Below are positions 25,667 to 33,678 of a stretch of DNA of 64,000 nucleotides, piece after piece. A program made the position numbers and the translations under genes. Below the pieces are notes generated by a model. The model was not told the origin of the DNA. It ran no database searches and saw nothing but the letters and a program-made list of their open reading frames with translations. Each line of letters starts with the position of its first letter. Position 1 is the stretch's first letter. The stretch spans positions 1 to 64,000 of the forward strand of contig JBFXDS010000007.1 of the NCBI GenBank assembly GCA_050180895.1, in the 5' to 3' direction. The DNA is from JBGPEQ01 sp050180895. Its GTDB lineage: Bacteria; Pseudomonadota; Alphaproteobacteria; Dongiales; Dongiaceae.

Positions 25667-28600
25667 ATGACGACCGACACCAGCGAAAAGGGCCTCGAAG
25701 AGCTGATCGTGGCCGAGATGACCAAGAAAGCGACGGTCCCGCCGGCAGGCCCTGGCATGGCTGAAAAGCCAGAGCCTTTCGTCGGTCTGCACAACTGGAT
25801 TCTTGGCAGCCCACAGGATTACGACCGCGCCTACTCTGTCGATCTCGCGCAACTACGAGCCTTCCTCGCCGCCACGCAGGAGCATTTGGTGGTTGCCTTC
25901 GATCTCGACAACGACAGTCCGACGCGGCAGAAATTCCTGGCCCGCCTACAAGGCGAGGTCGGCAAGCGCGGCGTCGTCGACGTGCTGCGCAAGGGCATCA
26001 AGCATGGCCCGCACGAAGTGACCCTGTTCTACGGCACGCCGACGCCCGGCAATGCCAAAGCCACCGAGCGCTTTGCGCAGAACCGCTTCTCGGTCACGCG
26101 GCAGCTTCGCTATAGCCGTGACGAGACGGCGAATGCGCTCGATCTGGCACTGTTCGTCAACGGTCTGCCAATCGTCACCTTTGAGCTGAAGAACAGCTTG
26201 ACCAAGCAGACGGTCGAAGACGCGATCGAGCAGTACAAACGAGACCGCGATCCACGCGAGAAGCTATTCGAATTCGGCCGCTGCATCGCACATTTCGCGG
26301 TGGATGACGCCGAGGTGCGCTTCTGCACGTACCTCAGAGGCAAGGCCTCGTGGTTTCTGCCGTTCAACCAGGGTTGGAACGACGGTGCCGGCAATCCGCC
26401 AAACCCACAGGGGCTAAAGACCGATTACCTCTGGAAGCGCGTTTTGACGCCGGTAGGCCTCACCGATATCCTCGAAAACTACACCCAGCTCATTGCGCGT
26501 AAGGATCCGAAAACGGGCAAGATCAAGCGGGAGCAGATCTTCCCCCGCTATCACCAGCTCGACGTGGTGCGCCAGCTGCTTTCGGATGCCGGTCGGCACG
26601 GCATAGGCAAGCGCTACCTGGTCGAGCATTCGGCCGGTAGCGGCAAATCGAATTCGATCGCCTGGCTTGCGCACCAGCTCATCGGCCTGAAGAAGGATGA
26701 TGCGGCGGTATTCGACTCGATCATCGTGGTGACGGATCGTCGCATCCTCGACCAGCAGATCCGCGATACCATCAAGCAGTTCGCACAGGTGGGGGCGACG
26801 GTCGGCCATGCCGACCACTCCGGCGATCTGCGCGGGTTCATCGAGAGCGGCAAGAAAATCGTGATCACTACAGTTCAGAAATTCCCCTTCATCCTCGACG
26901 ATATCGGCAATCAACATCGCGACCGCAGGTTCGCGATCATCATCGACGAGGCCCATTCAAGCCAGGGCGGAAAGGCCTCGGCGGCCGTGAGCATGGCCCT
27001 GTCGGCAGCCGGCGTCGAGGAGGACGAAGAGACCGTCGAGGATATCATCAACCGCATCATGGAGGCGCGAAAGCTCCTGCCCAACGCGAGCTATTTCGCC
27101 TTCACCGCTACGCCGAAGAACAAGACGTTGGAACTTTTCGGTGAGCCGTTCCCGGACGGCGACAAGATCAAGCACCGACCGTTCCACAGCTACACGATGA
27201 AGCAGGCGATTCAGGAGGGCTTCATCCTGGACGTGCTCAAGAGCTACACGCCGGTCGACAGCTACTACCGCCTCGTCAAGACGATCGAGAGCGACCCCGA
27301 GTTCGACACCAAGCGCGCCAAGAAGAAGCTCCGCCGCTATGTCGAGAGCCACGACCATGCGATCAGGCTCAAGGCCGAGATCATGGTCGACCATTTCCAC
27401 GAGCAGGTGCTGGCGCTGAACAAGGTCGGCGGGCAGGCCCGGGCGATGGTGGTGACCAGCGGCATCGAGAGGGCCGTCCAGTATTTTCACGCGATCCGTG
27501 ATTATCTGAATGAGCGCAAGAGCCCCTACCGCGCCATCGTCGCCTTCTCGGGCGAGCACGACCACGGCGGCGCGAAGGTCACCGAAGCCTTGCTCAACGG
27601 ATTTCCATCGAAAGATATCCCGGACCGGATTGCCGAGGACCCGTATCGGTTCCTCGTCTGCGCGGACAAGTTCCAGACCGGCTATGATGAGCCGCTCCTG
27701 CACACGATGTATGTGGACAAGCCCCTCGCCGGGGTGAAGGCAGTGCAAACGCTGTCACGGCTCAATCGCGCGCGGCCGCAGAAGTACGACGTGTTCGTTC
27801 TCGACTTCCTGAACGATACCGAGACGATCCGCAAGGCGTTTGAGCCGTATTACCGGACAACTATCCTGAGTGACGAGACCGATCCCAACAAATTGCACGA
27901 TCTAAAGGCCACCCTTGACGGCTATCAAGTCTATGACCTCGACCAGATCGAGCAACTCGTCGGGCTCTACCTCAGCGGTGCCGAGCGCGACAAGCTCGAT
28001 CCGATCCTCGATGCCTGTGTTGCGACCTACAACCAGAACCTGAACGAGGACGGCCAGATTGAATTCAAGGGCAAGGCGAAAGCATTCATCCGTACATATG
28101 GCTTCCTAGCTTCGATCCTGCCCTACACGAACGCCGGCTGGGAGAAGCTGTCGATCTTCCTGAACTTCCTCGTGCCCAAGCTGCCCGCGCCAAAGGAGGA
28201 GGATCTGTCGAAGGGCATCCTCGAAGCGATCGACATGGAGAGCTACCGGGTGGAGAAGCGGGCAGCTCAGAAGATTCAGCTTCCGGATGCCGATGCTGAG
28301 ATCGAGCCGGTGCCCACCGACGGCGGCGGTGGCAGGCGGGAGGCGGAACTCGACCGGCTCTCCAACATCCTCAAGGCGTTCAACGATCAGTTCGGCGGCA
28401 TTGACTGGCAGGATGCCGACCGCGTCCGGCGCATGATCACCGAGGACATTCCGCAGAGGGTCGCCGCCGACACTGCCTACCAGAACGCCAAGCAGAACTC
28501 CGACAAACAGAATGCCCGCATCGAACACGACAAGGCGCTGGCGCGGGTGATCATCGGCCTGATGAAGGACGACACCGAACTGTTCAAGCAATACAGCGAC

Positions 28601-28669
28601 AATCCCGAGTTCAAACGCTGGCTGGCGGACACCATATTCGGCATCACCTATGACCAGCCACCGGCATAG
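25667..28669 (+). CDS. hsdR: type I restriction endonuclease subunit
   Basis: A 1000-residue HsdR. The N-terminal nuclease domain has the PD-(D/E)xK signature seen as FELKNS (near 167-172). The SF2 motor follows, with Walker A-type HSAGSGKSNS (near 324-333) and DEAHSSQ (near 426-432), then helicase motifs such as FTATPKNKT and the C-terminal coupling domain. It translocates DNA and cuts unmodified DNA at a distance. The start GAGGGATGA lies 3 bases after hsdS. All catalytic motifs are intact, so the operon looks functional. Confidence 0.96.
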   Translation: MTTDTSEKGLEELIVAEMTKKATVPPAGPGMAEKPEPFVGLHNWILGSPQDYDRAYSVDLAQLRAFLAATQEHLVVAFDLDNDSPTRQKFLARLQGEVGKRGVVDVLRKGIKHGPHEVTLFYGTPTPGNAKATERFAQNRFSVTRQLRYSRDETANALDLALFVNGLPIVTFELKNSLTKQTVEDAIEQYKRDRDPREKLFEFGRCIAHFAVDDAEVRFCTYLRGKASWFLPFNQGWNDGAGNPPNPQGLKTDYLWKRVLTPVGLTDILENYTQLIARKDPKTGKIKREQIFPRYHQLDVVRQLLSDAGRHGIGKRYLVEHSAGSGKSNSIAWLAHQLIGLKKDDAAVFDSIIVVTDRRILDQQIRDTIKQFAQVGATVGHADHSGDLRGFIESGKKIVITTVQKFPFILDDIGNQHRDRRFAIIIDEAHSSQGGKASAAVSMALSAAGVEEDEETVEDIINRIMEARKLLPNASYFAFTATPKNKTLELFGEPFPDGDKIKHRPFHSYTMKQAIQEGFILDVLKSYTPVDSYYRLVKTIESDPEFDTKRAKKKLRRYVESHDHAIRLKAEIMVDHFHEQVLALNKVGGQARAMVVTSGIERAVQYFHAIRDYLNERKSPYRAIVAFSGEHDHGGAKVTEALLNGFPSKDIPDRIAEDPYRFLVCADKFQTGYDEPLLHTMYVDKPLAGVKAVQTLSRLNRARPQKYDVFVLDFLNDTETIRKAFEPYYRTTILSDETDPNKLHDLKATLDGYQVYDLDQIEQLVGLYLSGAERDKLDPILDACVATYNQNLNEDGQIEFKGKAKAFIRTYGFLASILPYTNAGWEKLSIFLNFLVPKLPAPKEEDLSKGILEAIDMESYRVEKRAAQKIQLPDADAEIEPVPTDGGGGRREAELDRLSNILKAFNDQFGGIDWQDADRVRRMITEDIPQRVAADTAYQNAKQNSDKQNARIEHDKALARVIIGLMKDDTELFKQYSDNPEFKRWLADTIFGITYDQPPA

Positions 28670-28796
28670 CTGCACGGGGCGCAGCCAACGCTGATCTAAC
28701 GACCTTGGCCGAGAACCGGCCCGCCTTCGTCGAAAGGGCGCGGATGCGAAGCGCCGCGCGGCACCGTCCCTGGGGCTGCCCGCAGCGCGATGCGCC

Positions 28797-28825
28797 TTGA
28801 CCCGTACCGAAAACTGAGATCATGC
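28797..28825 (+). promoter_or_regulatory. candidate promoter of the riboswitch transcript
   Basis: TTGACC at 28797-28802, a 17-base spacer and TCATGC at 28820-28825. The -10 match is weak, but its position just before the riboswitch P1 region is right. Confidence 0.4.
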
Positions 28826-28834
28826 TGCGGGCGT

Positions 28835-29018
28835 CGAAGGTGCCCCCAACGGAGAGACCTCAGGGGATTAAAAGGGAACACGGTGCGGAACCCCTCCCGG
28901 GACCAAAGCCGTGACTGCCCCCGCAACTGTAAGCGACCAGCCGCGCGTCACCGAAGCCACTGGGAAACTGGGAAGGCCGGCGTCCGGCGACAAATCGCGA
29001 GTCAGGAGACCTGCCGGC
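28835..29018 (+). promoter_or_regulatory. cobalamin (adenosylcobalamin) riboswitch
   Basis: Conserved words appear in the expected order: GGTGCCCC, GGGATTAAAAGGGAACACGG, GACTGCCCCCGCAACTGTAAGC, then GCCACTGGGAAACTGGGAAGG and the B12-box-like GAGTCAGGAGACCTGCC. These define the cobalamin riboswitch core. Binding of B12 normally shuts down the downstream genes. The following cbtB and cbtA encode a cobalt transporter, the classic target. Confidence 0.95.
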
Positions 29019-29206
29019 GACAACGTGAGTCCCTTGTTCTGGACGGGGCGTCCTGACGGAGTGGCTGAGTGCGGTTCGCGTGTTTTTCATCGCCTGCGCA
29101 AACAACATATGCGCGCATCCCCGTGGATGCGGCACACTCCCTTCGCGCATCGACCGGGTCATGGGGCCATGCACCCATCAACCTCTCGATCCCAAGGGAA
29201 TGAGCG

Positions 29207-29404
29207 ATGCAAACACCAACCGGACTTCACCCGGAAACCGTTGCGGTAGCCGGATCAAGACAGCGAGCGGACACGCTGATCGGCGTGGCCCTGGCGGCCC
29301 TGCTCGGGGCGTTCATCGTCTTCATGGTGGGGTTCTCCCACATCGACGCCTTTCACAATGCCGCGCACGATACGCGGCATTCGAACGGCTTCCCCTGTCA
29401 CTGA
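29207..29404 (+). CDS. cbtB: cobalt transporter subunit CbtB
   Basis: A 65-residue protein with one transmembrane helix (about 23-45) and a C-terminal metal-binding motif HNAAHDTRHSNGFPCH, the CbtB signature. It works with CbtA in B12-regulated cobalt uptake. The start has AAGGGA seven bases upstream. It lies directly downstream of the cobalamin riboswitch and 11 bases before cbtA. Confidence 0.93.
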   Translation: MQTPTGLHPETVAVAGSRQRADTLIGVALAALLGAFIVFMVGFSHIDAFHNAAHDTRHSNGFPCH

Positions 29405-29415
29405 GGGCGATCGTC

Positions 29416-30135
29416 ATGAATACCTTTCGTCAATTGTTCATCGTCGCGCTGATCGCAGGAGCGATCAGCGGGATTTTCGTCAGCGTCGTGCACGAAATCG
29501 CGACCGTCCCCGTGATCCTCGCCGCAGAAGTCTACGAGGGCGCCGCCGAGGCCGCGCCCGCGGACGCGGCTCCGGCCGACGCCACGGAAGGCGAGCACGC
29601 GGGTCATGACCATGACGCGGAGGCCTGGGCCCCCGCCGACGGTCTCGATCGCACGTTCTACACCACGCTTGCCGACGTGCTGACGGGCATCGGATTCGCC
29701 CTTCTGCTGGTCGTCGCCTATCGTCTCCGGGGCGGGCCGGTGAACTGGCGCACCGGACTCTCCTGGGGATTGGCGGGATTCGTCACCGTCATCGTCGCGC
29801 CGACCCTGGGGTTGCCTCTGGAGGTGCCGGGCACCGAAGCCGCGCCGCTCCTGCAACGCCAGATCTGGTGGATCTGCACGGTCGTCCTCACCGGCGGCGG
29901 CCTGGCCATGATCCTTCTGCGCGGTACGGCCGTATGGTGTCTGGCGGGGCTGGTCCTGATCGTGCTGCCCCATGCCATCGGCGCGCCGCAGCCGGCCGAA
30001 CATGGCAGCGTGGCGCCGGAGTCCATCGCCCACCAGTTCATCGTCGCGGGAACAATCACCGGTCTCCTGTTCTGGGCCGCGCTGGGGGCGTCGACCGGCT
30101 TTTTCTACGACCGCCTGCTCAAGCCGGTCCCGTGA
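29416..30135 (+). CDS. cbtA: cobalt transporter subunit CbtA
   Basis: A 239-residue inner-membrane protein with about five or six hydrophobic segments. A periplasmic loop after the first helix is Ala/Asp rich and contains the His cluster EHAGHDHDAEAW (about 65-76), suited to metal capture. CbtA family members are predicted cobalt transporters, controlled by B12 riboswitches. ATG 29416 begins MNTFRQLFIVAL, the family start; upstream in-frame codons belong to the leader and cbtB. The stop is followed by a strong hairpin. Confidence 0.93.
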   Translation: MNTFRQLFIVALIAGAISGIFVSVVHEIATVPVILAAEVYEGAAEAAPADAAPADATEGEHAGHDHDAEAWAPADGLDRTFYTTLADVLTGIGFALLLVVAYRLRGGPVNWRTGLSWGLAGFVTVIVAPTLGLPLEVPGTEAAPLLQRQIWWICTVVLTGGGLAMILLRGTAVWCLAGLVLIVLPHAIGAPQPAEHGSVAPESIAHQFIVAGTITGLLFWAALGASTGFFYDRLLKPVP

Positions 30136-30150
30136 TGGGGCTGCAACGAC

Positions 30151-30188
30151 CCGCTGAGGGGGACGGGTTTGCGCGATTCCCTCAGCGG
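30151..30188 (+). terminator. 10-bp stem-loop after cbtA
   Basis: CCGCTGAGGG at 30151-30160 pairs perfectly with CCCTCAGCGG at 30179-30188 across an 18-base loop. No T-run follows, so it may be an attenuator, an mRNA-end protector or an operator rather than a simple intrinsic terminator. Confidence 0.55.
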
Positions 30189-30311
30189 AGCGTTGCGCCG
30201 GCATCCAGCGGCATTCGAACGCTTTGCTCTTTTCCCCCGGCCTCTTCATCATGCCAGCGCTTCCGCACTGATCTTCGAGACCCGGACATGCGCCATCTTC
30301 GGGAGGCCTCC

Positions 30312-30722
30312 GTGAGGGCCGTCGAGCCTGCCGCCATATTGCGGCCGACGGGAGGACTCACGGCAAGGATCTGCCGGCTGCACTACGTCTTGATGCTGCT
30401 GCTCGTCGTCGGCCCGGCGCTCGCTCTCGGCGGGCCGGGCGCCATCGGACCCGTGCCGCCGGCCGCTCCCGAGGGCGCGGCCGGCCATCCCTCCCACGGC
30501 GAACACCCCGACGGCGAGAACGGATCGAACGGCCGCCACAAAGGGGCGCTCTGCCTCGCCTGCGTTGCCTTCGGCGGTCCGGCCCTCCCGGGAGCGCCGG
30601 CCGCCGACATTCCGACCCCGGCGGCGGCCGGCGACGCCGATATCGGTCCGGCCGCGCCGGCGGCCGTTCCATCGAATGCCGGCGCGAAGCAACGCTGCCG
30701 CGACCCGCCCCTCCCGGCGTAG
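30312..30722 (+). CDS. small membrane or exported protein, DUF2946-like
   Basis: A 136-residue protein. A single hydrophobic helix near 24-42 (LHYVLMLLLVVGPALAL) is followed by an extracytoplasmic Pro/Ala/Gly-rich part with histidines (HPSHGEHPDGE, about 61-71) and a Cys pair CLAC. This layout is like DUF2946 proteins, which accompany copper-related genes; I am not certain of the family. GTG 30312 is chosen for the GGGAGG site five bases before it. ATG 30288 is the alternative. It precedes ycnI by 49 bases, and the two probably act together in metal handling. Confidence 0.65.
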   Translation: MRAVEPAAILRPTGGLTARICRLHYVLMLLLVVGPALALGGPGAIGPVPPAAPEGAAGHPSHGEHPDGENGSNGRHKGALCLACVAFGGPALPGAPAADIPTPAAAGDADIGPAAPAAVPSNAGAKQRCRDPPLPA

Positions 30723-30771
30723 CGCCGATCATCCCACAGAATTCCCGAACCTCGTTCGTAGGAGCGAAGCC

Positions 30772-31311
30772 ATGCGCACGTCGCGCTTGTTCTACGTTTG
30801 CTTGATGTCTCTCGCCGCCGCGGCCGGGCCGACGATACCGGCCGCCGCCCACATAACTCTGGAGGCCGAGGAAGCGGCCGCCAACAGCAGCTACAGGGCC
30901 GTCCTGCGCGTGCCCCACGGCTGCGAAGGGGCCGCGACGACGGCCATCCGCGTGCAGGTCCCCGAAGGCCTCATCGTCGCCAAGCCGATGCCGAAGCCGG
31001 GTTGGGACGTCACCCTGACCGAAGGCGACTATGCCAGGAGCTACGACTACTTCGGATCGCCGGTCACCAAAGGCGTGACGGAGATCGCCTGGAGCGGCGG
31101 GAGCCTGCCCGACAACTTCTATGACGAGTTCATCTTCCGCGTCCGCATCACCGACTTCGCGCCGGGGACGGCGATCTACCTCCCCGTCGTCCAGGAATGC
31201 GGCCCGTCGGCGACCGAGCGCTGGATCGAGATTCCGGAACCCGGCAAGAGCGCCGACGACTACGAATACCCGGCGCCCGGCCTGACGATCATCGAGAAGA
31301 AGGCCGAGTGA
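30772..31311 (+). CDS. ycnI: YcnI-like copper-binding protein (DUF1775)
   Basis: A 179-residue exported protein. The signal peptide ends at about residue 26 (AAA), so mature protein starts with His (AHITLEAEEAAANSSY), the N-terminal copper ligand of YcnI proteins. Conserved words PHGCEGAATTAIRVQVPEG and PVVQECGPSATERWIEIP complete the fold. In Bacillus, YcnI with CopC/CopD-like partners takes part in copper import. The start follows AGGAGCGAAGCC. Its stop overlaps the start of the CopC-CopD gene by GTGA. Confidence 0.9.
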   Translation: MRTSRLFYVCLMSLAAAAGPTIPAAAHITLEAEEAAANSSYRAVLRVPHGCEGAATTAIRVQVPEGLIVAKPMPKPGWDVTLTEGDYARSYDYFGSPVTKGVTEIAWSGGSLPDNFYDEFIFRVRITDFAPGTAIYLPVVQECGPSATERWIEIPEPGKSADDYEYPAPGLTIIEKKAE

Positions 31312-32945
31312 ATCTCGGGTTGCAACGAGCGGACGGGAGCCGATGGCTCCCGTCCGCGTCGGCCGCGCTCGTGCCGCGCGCCGACGCGATCATGCTCATG
31401 CTCCTGCTCGCCTTGCCGATGGCGCTGGCCGGCGGCGAGGCGCGGGCGCATGCGGTGCTGCTGTCCAGCGATCCCGCCGCCGCCGGCACCGTCGCCGCAC
31501 CGCCCGATTCGATCGAACTGCGCTTCAATGAGCCGGTGCAGGTGCTGGCGCTGCGGATCTTCGACGCGGAAGGCGCCGATCTCACGCCGGCGGACCCGCC
31601 GGTCAGCGCCGACGGCCGCGTGCGCCTGCCGCTCGGCGACGGGCTGCCGGACGGCCGCTATCTCCTGAGCTGGCGCGTCAACTCGCTCGACGGTCACGTC
31701 GTCGGCGGCGCTTTCACCTTTGCGGTCGGCGCCGCGACTCCGGCGCCGTCACCCGGCGCGGCGCCACGCATCGCGGTCTCGACCTGGGCGGTCGTGGCGC
31801 TGCGCGCCCTCTCGCGCGTCACGCTGCTGCTCGCCGTCGGCGTTGCCCTGTTCCGTATCCTGCTGTCGCCGCCGCCATGGCTGCGGCCGGCTCTGGACGG
31901 CGCCGTTCGCCGTCTTGCCGCCGCCGCCTTCGTCGCGCACCTGCTGCTGGCGGGAGCCGACGGCGCCTTGCGCGCGGGCCTGGAGCCCGGGAACCTCCTC
32001 GCGATCGATGCCTGGCGCGCCGCGGCCGCCGCTCCGACGGCGTGGCTGCAGGCGGCGACGTCGATCGGGCTCCTGTCGCTGTCGCTGCCGATCACTCTCC
32101 GCCCCCTCGCGCGCCTCGCCGGCGCATTGCTGTCGCTGGCGACGCTGGCGGCGAGCGGGCATGTGCTGACGGCATTGCCCGATGGGTTCGGACAGGCGCT
32201 GATGTGCGGACACGGCCTGGCCGCGGCGCTGTGGATCGGCGCCATCGGTCCGCTGCGCCTGGCGCTGGCGAGGGACGCCGGGCCCCAGACCGCCGGCCTG
32301 TTCCGGCGATTCCAGACCTACGGCGCATGCGCCGTGTGCGGCGTGCTGGGCAGCGGAACGGCCATGGCCTGGCTTCTGTTGCCGAGACTCGCTGACCTCT
32401 GGGAGAGCGACTACGGGCTTCGATTGTCGGCCAAGCTCGCCGCCGTCGGCGTCATGCTCGTCGTCGCGCTGGTCAACCGGGCATGGCTCACGCGCCCGGC
32501 GCTTTCGGGTTCCGCGCGCATGCGCCGAAGGCTGGGCGCGATCCTCGGACTCGATCTCGCCGTGGCCGTGCTGGCGGTGGCGCTGGCCGCGGGCCTGTCG
32601 CTGGGGCCGCCGCCGCCGGCGGGGTTGCAGGTCCGCTTGTCCGGGGACCGCTATGCGGTCGAGCTGACCGTCGTTCCCGGGCGAATCGGCGACAACAACG
32701 CCGAGATCGTGCTCCGCCCGAACCGGGGGACGCCGACCGAGCCCAAGGACGTCGAGATCCGCATTGCCGCGCCCGCGGCCGGCATCGAAGCGGAAACCTA
32801 CCGGGCGCGATACGTTGCGCCGGGCCGGTACCGCGTCTCGGGCTTGCCGCTGTGGGTCGCCGGGCCCTGGCAGGTGCGCGTCGGGGTGTTGGTCGACGAC
32901 TTCACGAAGCTGTACTGGGAAACGACGGTCACGCCGCGCCGGTGA
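31308..32945 (+). CDS. CopC-CopD fusion copper-handling membrane protein
   Basis: A 545-residue fusion. A long signal region leads to a CopC domain whose mature N-terminus begins HAVLLSSDPAAAG (about 46-58), containing the copper-ligand His, and includes WRVNSLDGHVVGGAFTF. Eight or so transmembrane helices form the CopD part (about 150-440), and a C-terminal extracytoplasmic beta-rich domain of about 110 residues follows (TVVPGRIGDNNAEIVLRPN). This resembles YcnJ-type proteins for copper uptake. GTG 31308 overlaps the ycnI stop, giving tight coupling; internal ATGs at 31392 or 31398 are possible. Confidence 0.9.
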   Translation: MNLGLQRADGSRWLPSASAALVPRADAIMLMLLLALPMALAGGEARAHAVLLSSDPAAAGTVAAPPDSIELRFNEPVQVLALRIFDAEGADLTPADPPVSADGRVRLPLGDGLPDGRYLLSWRVNSLDGHVVGGAFTFAVGAATPAPSPGAAPRIAVSTWAVVALRALSRVTLLLAVGVALFRILLSPPPWLRPALDGAVRRLAAAAFVAHLLLAGADGALRAGLEPGNLLAIDAWRAAAAAPTAWLQAATSIGLLSLSLPITLRPLARLAGALLSLATLAASGHVLTALPDGFGQALMCGHGLAAALWIGAIGPLRLALARDAGPQTAGLFRRFQTYGACAVCGVLGSGTAMAWLLLPRLADLWESDYGLRLSAKLAAVGVMLVVALVNRAWLTRPALSGSARMRRRLGAILGLDLAVAVLAVALAAGLSLGPPPPAGLQVRLSGDRYAVELTVVPGRIGDNNAEIVLRPNRGTPTEPKDVEIRIAAPAAGIEAETYRARYVAPGRYRVSGLPLWVAGPWQVRVGVLVDDFTKLYWETTVTPRR

Positions 32946-32966
32946 CCGGCCCTCGTCGCCGGTCGG

Positions 32967-33079
32967 CCGCGATCCGCCGTTCCCGTGTCACCCGGTCGCT
33001 TCCGGTCGCGATGGTGGAAAGCGGTTATTGTGCTTAGAATATAAGAGGAATACAAGCGTAAAATGGAAAAGATGCGTAA
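32967..33079 (-). pseudogene. truncated relic of the two-repeat unknown gene (start and promoter)
   Basis: These bases align with 21645-21758 over promoter, leader and the first ten codons. The predicted peptide MTRERRIAAD matches MTREQQIAAD at 21669, with GTG (codon at 32991) in place of ATG. The frame then breaks off in the 3' end of the CopC-CopD gene. The promoter words are kept (TTGTAT-17-CACAAT). Confidence 0.75.
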
Positions 33080-33177
33080 AACCGCCAATCGCCGGCAAGC
33101 AGCATTGTCACCCCAGCGTGTTCACGCAAGTTCGCGGGTCGAATCAATTGCTTGCAGAAGACTGGGATTGCCGACGT

Positions 33178-33260
33178 GCGTCCTTCGACAAGCTCAGGAT
33201 GAGGGCCTTTCTTTGTGCCAGTAAGATTTTCCCTCATCCTGAGCTTGTCGAAGGACGCAG
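33178..33260. repeat. REP-like inverted repeat pair
   Basis: Arms CCTTCGACAAGCTCAGGATG and complement flank a loop with the conserved GTGCCA word. It is the same family as at 951, 20622 and 41428. Confidence 0.9.
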
Positions 33261-33295
33261 GATGGTTCTGCGGAGATGTGTGAATCCGATAGGGC

Positions 33296-33348
33296 CGAAA
33301 GCCGGGGCCCGTAGTCCTGGGCCTCTGGAATATGGACCCCGGCTTTCG
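33296..33348. repeat. double palindrome with CGAAAGCCGGGG arms
   Basis: CGAAAGCCGGGG (33296-33307) and CCCCGGCTTTCG (33337-33348) are perfect 12-base arms around a 29-base centre. This differs from the REP and GTAGGGGC families. Similar CCCGGCTTTCGCCGG words are common as intergenic repeats in alphaproteobacteria. Confidence 0.8.
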
Positions 33349-33397
33349 CCGGATGACGGCCGAGGAGCGGGATGACGCTCGTCTTACCTTATTTGCC

Positions 33398-33477
33398 TTG
33401 ACAGGCCGCGGCGGGATTGGCTAAACTGCGGAAATTATGGGATGGGGTCGTGCGGCTGCGCCGGCGGCCCCTTTTTT
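33398..33477 (+). ncRNA. candidate short transcript: promoter, conserved block, terminator
   Basis: TTGACA (33398-33403), 17 bases, CTAAAC (33421-33426), then after about 30 bases a hairpin GGCTGC-GCCG-GCGGCC (33454-33469) followed by a six-T run (33472-33477). A transcript of about 45 bases is predicted. The block 33414-33455 is 79 percent identical to 21816-21857, where the T-run is weaker. It may alternatively be a conserved promoter or a remnant of a coding sequence. Confidence 0.4.
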
Positions 33478-33678
33478 GTGGACCAGCCGGGCCGACGCGC
33501 TGCCGGAGATCGTTGAACGCGATGCGGTCGAAGAAGGCCGAGCCCTTCGTCACCTTGCCGTCGCGGATGTCCGGAAACCGGGCATCGGCATCAGCGGACC
33601 GTGCCGGGCGCGGTTCCGCCCTCGAATTCTTCCGGCTTCGATGCTAGCGTTTGCCGGGACAGTCCCTGCGGAAACCGC

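Larger units (their letters stand above)
28670..29206. other. 537-base gap holding the riboswitch leader
   Basis: After the hsdR stop there is about 130 bases with no recognisable element, then a promoter-like TTGACC box, the cobalamin riboswitch, and about 185 bases of leader before cbtB. No protein gene was found in it. Confidence 0.75.
32946..33678. other. 733-base gap made of repeats and a gene relic
   Basis: In order: a truncated relic of the 21.7 kb gene start (32967-33079), a 58-base word shared with 46280-46340 (33120-33178), a REP pair (33178-33260), a CCGGGGC double palindrome (33296-33348), and a promoter-terminator block (33398-33477). The remaining 200 bases upstream of the cyclase gene show nothing definite. 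Confidence 0.75.
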
